This document shows positions 61,466 to 64,000 of a DNA stretch of 64,000 nucleotides, one piece after another (position 1 is the stretch's first letter; every line of letters begins with the position of its first letter). The stretch lies in assembly GCA_963812525.1 (NCBI GenBank), contig CAWEVL010000009.1, positions 744,001 through 808,000 on the forward strand, read 5' to 3'. The notes below the pieces were generated by a model. The model had not been told where the DNA came from, made no database searches, and saw nothing but the letters and a program-made list of their open reading frames with translations. Both the position numbers and the translations under genes were made by a program. This stretch comes from Bog-756 sp963812525. Its GTDB lineage: Bacteria; Actinomycetota; Acidimicrobiia; Acidimicrobiales; RAAP-2.

Positions 61466-62665
61466 TCAGCGGAGCGTGACCGTGGTCGGGAGGGCGGCCA
61501 GACCCCGCACGTTGATGGAGTGGACCCGCTCGATCCGGTCGGGGTCGACGTCGTAGGTGGCCACCCGCTCGACCAGCTCGGCCAGGCCGATGCGGGCTTC
61601 CAACCGGGCCAAGGGGGCGCCCATGCAGAAGTGTCGACCGCTGCCGAAGCTGACCAGCCGGCTGGTGTCGCGGTCGAGGTCGTACCGGTGGGCGTCGGGG
61701 AAGACGGACTCGTCCCGGTTGGCCGAGCCCACCAGCAGCAGGACCCGGCTGCCCTCGGGGATCTCGACGCCGTGCAGCTCCATGGGGAGACGGGTGACCC
61801 GGAGCAACATCTGGCTGGAGGTGTCGAAGCGGAGGGTCTCCTCGATCCACGGCACGACCCGGTCGGGGTCGGCGAAGGGCTTGGCCCGCTGGTCGGGGTG
61901 GCGCCAGCCCCAATACCAGGCGTTGCCCAGCAGCTTGGTGGTCGTCTCGTTCCCGGCCACCACCATCAGGAACAGGAAGGCGATGATCTCGTCGTCGGAC
62001 AGCTTGTCCCCGTCGATCTCGGCGTCGAGCAGGGCCGAAGTCAGATCGTCCCGACCGGCTCGCCGTCGTTGGTCGACCATGTCCTGGTAGTAGGCGACCA
62101 GGGTCATGGCCGCCTCCATGCCGGCCGGGGGGACGTCGAACACGCCGTCGTCGCGGTGCACCACCGTGTCGGCCAGCCGGCGGATCTCGGCCCGGTCGGC
62201 CCGCGGCACCCCGACCAGCTCCGAGATCACGTCCATGGGCAGCTTGCCGGCGAAGTCGGCGATGAAGTCGAACGTCCCCTGCTCGAGGGCGGGCTCGAGG
62301 TGCTCGACGGCGATGTCCCGGATGTGCTCCTCCATCTGGGCCACCTTGGAGGGGGTGAACCCCTTGCCCACCAGGGAACGCATCCGGGTGTGACGGGGCG
62401 GGTCGAGGGCCAGGAAGGACATGAACCGGTGGGCGTCGGGGCCGAAGGCGCTGGGCTCGAGGGACACCCCCTGCGCATTGGAGAACCCGTCCAGGTTGCG
62501 GAAGGCGGCCAGGACGTCCTCGTGGCGGGAGAGGGCGTAGAAGTCGAGTTCGTCGTTGCGGTACACCGGGGCCTCGGCCCGCAGGCGGGCGTAGACCGGG
62601 TAGGGATCCTCGTGGATCTCGTAGGCGTACGGGCTGTAGGTGACCGGCTGGCTGACCGTGGTCAT
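61466..62665 (-). CDS. Cytochrome P450 (CYP123-like by position)
   Basis: A 399-residue bacterial class I P450. DPPRHTRMRSLVGKGFTPSK (C helix), VVAGNETTTKLLGNAWYWGW (I helix with acid-Thr), EETLR and the heme loop VSFGSGRHFCMGAPLARLEA are present. Its place just after a TetR gene and before SDR-cyp51-ferredoxin equals that of cyp123 (Rv0766c). Its ATG overlaps the tetR stop. It likely draws electrons from the same ferredoxin. The substrate is unknown. Confidence 0.88.
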   Translation of the reverse strand: MTTVSQPVTYSPYAYEIHEDPYPVYARLRAEAPVYRNDELDFYALSRHEDVLAAFRNLDGFSNAQGVSLEPSAFGPDAHRFMSFLALDPPRHTRMRSLVGKGFTPSKVAQMEEHIRDIAVEHLEPALEQGTFDFIADFAGKLPMDVISELVGVPRADRAEIRRLADTVVHRDDGVFDVPPAGMEAAMTLVAYYQDMVDQRRRAGRDDLTSALLDAEIDGDKLSDDEIIAFLFLMVVAGNETTTKLLGNAWYWGWRHPDQRAKPFADPDRVVPWIEETLRFDTSSQMLLRVTRLPMELHGVEIPEGSRVLLLVGSANRDESVFPDAHRYDLDRDTSRLVSFGSGRHFCMGAPLARLEARIGLAELVERVATYDVDPDRIERVHSINVRGLAALPTTVTLR

Positions 62666-63313
62666 CGACGACTCCGGTTGCCGGTGGCGGTCCGGCGGCC
62701 GCCGGCGGCCCGGTCGAGCATGAGGTCGGCGGCGGCGGCGACGAACTCGGGGATGTCCGGCGAGGGCAGGTGGCCCATCCCGGCGGCCAACAGCGCCCCG
62801 GAGAAGGAGGTCTCGAGCACCCGCACCACCATCGGGTCGACGCCGGGGCCGACCGCGGCGGCCAGCCGGCGGTGGATGTCCGCTCCGATCCGGTCGCGGA
62901 GGTGCTTGACGTCGGGCGTGGTGCTGAGCAGGGCCACGGTGCAGGCGTCGACCAGGGCGGGGCTCTCGGTGGTGAACAGCACCATGTCCCGCACCGTGTC
63001 GGCCACCCGGTCGTGCACCGGTCGGTCGGAGGTCGGCGTCGGCCGGGGCCAGCCCCTGCATGCGCCGCCACAGGACCTCGGCCAGCAGGTGGTCCTTCGA
63101 GCTGAAGTAGTTGTAGGCGGTGGCCGGGGCCACCCCCGCCCGCCGGGCCACGCTGCGCACGGTCAGACCCTGGTAGCCGACCGCCTCGATCTCGTCCTCG
63201 GTGGCCCGCACCAGCTGGGCCACGACCTCGGCCTGACGGGGCGAGAGGCGCCGGCGGGTGGCCTCGAAGACGGGTGGACCGTCGGGGGATCCGAGTACGG
63301 CCGCCTCGCTCAC
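62662..63313 (-). CDS. TetR-family regulator of the CYP51 operon, frameshift near 63040
   Basis: The first frame gives LSPRQAEVVAQLVRATEDEI, LTVRSVARRAGVAPATAYNY and FSSKDHLLAEVLWRRMQGL, a standard TetR DNA-binding domain. Near 63040, at a GAC/CGA repeat, one base shift moves the sense to VHDRVADTVRDMVLFTTESP and a ligand domain ending RAAGGRRTATGNRSRR at 62662. The GTG start overlaps the stop of a 16-codon leaderless frame. It corresponds to Rv0767c. Two palindromes lie just upstream, probably its own operator. Confidence 0.8.
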
Positions 63314-63360
63314 GGGGCCGCCCCCGTCGACGGGGGGCCGGAGGCGGTGGTGTGGCTCAT
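63310..63360 (-). CDS. Leaderless 16-residue leader ORF of the tetR operon
   Basis: TATAGT on the minus strand lies 8 nt before ATG 63360, giving MSHTTASGPPSTGAAP, whose TGA overlaps the tetR GTG (GTGA). It would couple translation of the operon. Alternatively, given the indels seen elsewhere, it may be the true N-terminus of TetR displaced by one base. Confidence 0.4.
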   Translation of the reverse strand: MSHTTASGPPSTGAAP

Positions 63361-63367
63361 TGTGTTG

Positions 63368-63391
63368 GACTATAGTCTGGACAGCTGTCCA
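63368..63391. promoter_or_regulatory. Double palindrome operator at the tetR-cyp51 operon promoter
   Basis: GACTATAGTC (63368-63377) and TGGACAGCTGTCCA (63378-63391) are perfect palindromes side by side. On the minus strand TTTACT, a 17-nt gap and TATAGT make a promoter, so the 14-bp palindrome fills the spacer and the 10-bp one covers the -10. This suits repression by the adjacent TetR protein. Confidence 0.75.
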
Positions 63392-63532
63392 AGTAAACCG
63401 TCACCGAGGTGGGTGGAGACCGGGCCACCCCACGGGGCCGTGGCGGCGACGGGCTCCGACGCCAGCATGCCATCATCACCTGACCGAGCACCGACACCAG
63501 CCCGGGACCGCTCCGACCGACAGGGAGACCCA

Positions 63533-64000
63533 GTGCCGAACGACCAACCAGCTCCCGGGGCCCGCCCGCCCTCCCCGCCGACCGTCGGAGTCATCGGCCT
63601 CGGTGCCATCGGCAACGGCGTGGCCGACGAGCGTGCTCCGAGCCGGACTCCCGCTGGTGGTGTGCGACGTGCGGGCCGAGGCCACCGAGCCGTATGCGGA
63701 CCGGGCCCTGGTGGCCTCCTCGGCGCTCGATCTGGTCGGCCGGTCCGACGTGGTGGTCGTGGCCGTGGTCAACGACGAACAGGTCGAGGGGCTGCTGTCC
63801 GGTCCCGAGGGGGACTGGCCGCCGCCGGCCCCGACACCATCTTCATCGTGGTCAGCACCATCTCGGCGTCGTGCGTCCAGGCCATCGGAGCCGAGGCCGA
63901 CCGGCTCGGGGTGGCCGTGCTCGACTGCGGGGTGACCGGCGGACCGGACGCCGCGGCCAGCGGCGAGCTGGTGTGCATGGTGGGTGGCGACCCGACGGTC
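63533..64000 (+). CDS. NAD(P)-binding 3-hydroxyisobutyrate-dehydrogenase-like protein (partial, two frameshifts)
   Basis: From a GTG with AGGGAGA upstream, PPTVGVIGLGAIGNGVA gives the Rossmann nucleotide loop. Near 63625 the sense moves to SVLRAGLPLVVCDVRAEATE and SDVVVVAVVNDEQVEGLLSG, and near 63830 to PDTIFIVVSTISASCVQAIG, DCGVTGGPDAAASGELVCMV and GGDPTV at the edge. DCGVTGGPDAA is the substrate motif (D.PVSGG..gA) of beta-hydroxyacid dehydrogenases. The substrate is open and the C-terminal domain is off-window. The gene is divergent from the TetR operon. Confidence 0.75.
   Translation, partial: MPNDQPAPGARPPSPPTVGVIGLGAIGNGVADERAPSRTPAGGVRRAGRGHRAVCGPGPGGLLGARSGRPVRRGGRGRGQRRTGRGAAVRSRGGLAAAGPDTIFIVVSTISASCVQAIGAEADRLGVAVLDCGVTGGPDAAASGELVCMVGGDPTV

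Overview
This is a very GC-rich chromosomal window from an actinomycete-type bacterium. Several features suggest an Acidimicrobiia-like or mycobacteria-related member of the Actinomycetota: two LLM-class flavin/F420-type oxidoreductases, a mycothiol-type maleylpyruvate isomerase homologue, an ImuA'/ImuB/DnaE2 mutasome under an actinobacterial LexA box, a FolP2-type DHPS homologue, and a CYP51-ferredoxin operon laid out like Rv0767c-Rv0763c of Mycobacterium tuberculosis. Many genes look leaderless: a TAnnnT -10 hexamer lies 6-8 nt before the ATG/GTG. The lineage is an inference; there is no rRNA in the window.

Left core (1-19.5 kb). Genes of sulfur and methyl-group metabolism are spread here: a truncated MetA-family acyltransferase at the left edge, an SsuD-like monooxygenase, S-adenosylhomocysteinase, and a translationally coupled metY-metX pair. 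Between them lie a degenerate PAP2 protein, a crotonase lacking both catalytic glutamates, a beta-helix lipoprotein, a pirin, a GH3/PA14 glycosidase, a predicted DNA-binding protein behind a repeat-bearing promoter, a PQQ-type beta-propeller, an alpha/beta hydrolase, an MpaB-type oxygenase and a DUF3224 protein.

Accessory region (about 19.5-36.35 kb). GC is visibly lower, intergenic gaps are long and decayed genes are common (VOC fragment, SEC-C protein, IstB, truncated integrase). It ends exactly at the 3' end of a tRNA-Ala(GGC) gene. Diverged copies of that tRNA 3' end and its flank recur at 31.2 kb and, more loosely, at 27.25 kb next to an integrase fragment, so I read it as a composite island built by repeated integration at this tRNA. 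Cargo: two closely related methyltransferases flanking an Imm35/YrhB-like protein and a sulfotransferase; a MarR-controlled pirin/isochorismatase pair with a CDF-type transporter; and a TetR-flanked SDR/hydrolase/SDR/crotonase operon.

Right core (36.4-64 kb). leuS, an F420-type oxidoreductase, a PAC2 protein with an aminoglycoside-phosphotransferase-like partner, a thioredoxin-TPR protein, folP2-holA, the SOS mutasome operon, a CPA1 antiporter, a universal stress protein, a patatin, a serine hydrolase, and the tetR-cyp-SDR-cyp51-ferredoxin-NTF2 operon. Nine genes here, including essential leuS and holA, are each interrupted by one or two single-base shifts. This looks more like uncorrected assembly indels than biology, so disrupted genes are given as full-length loci with the shift position noted.
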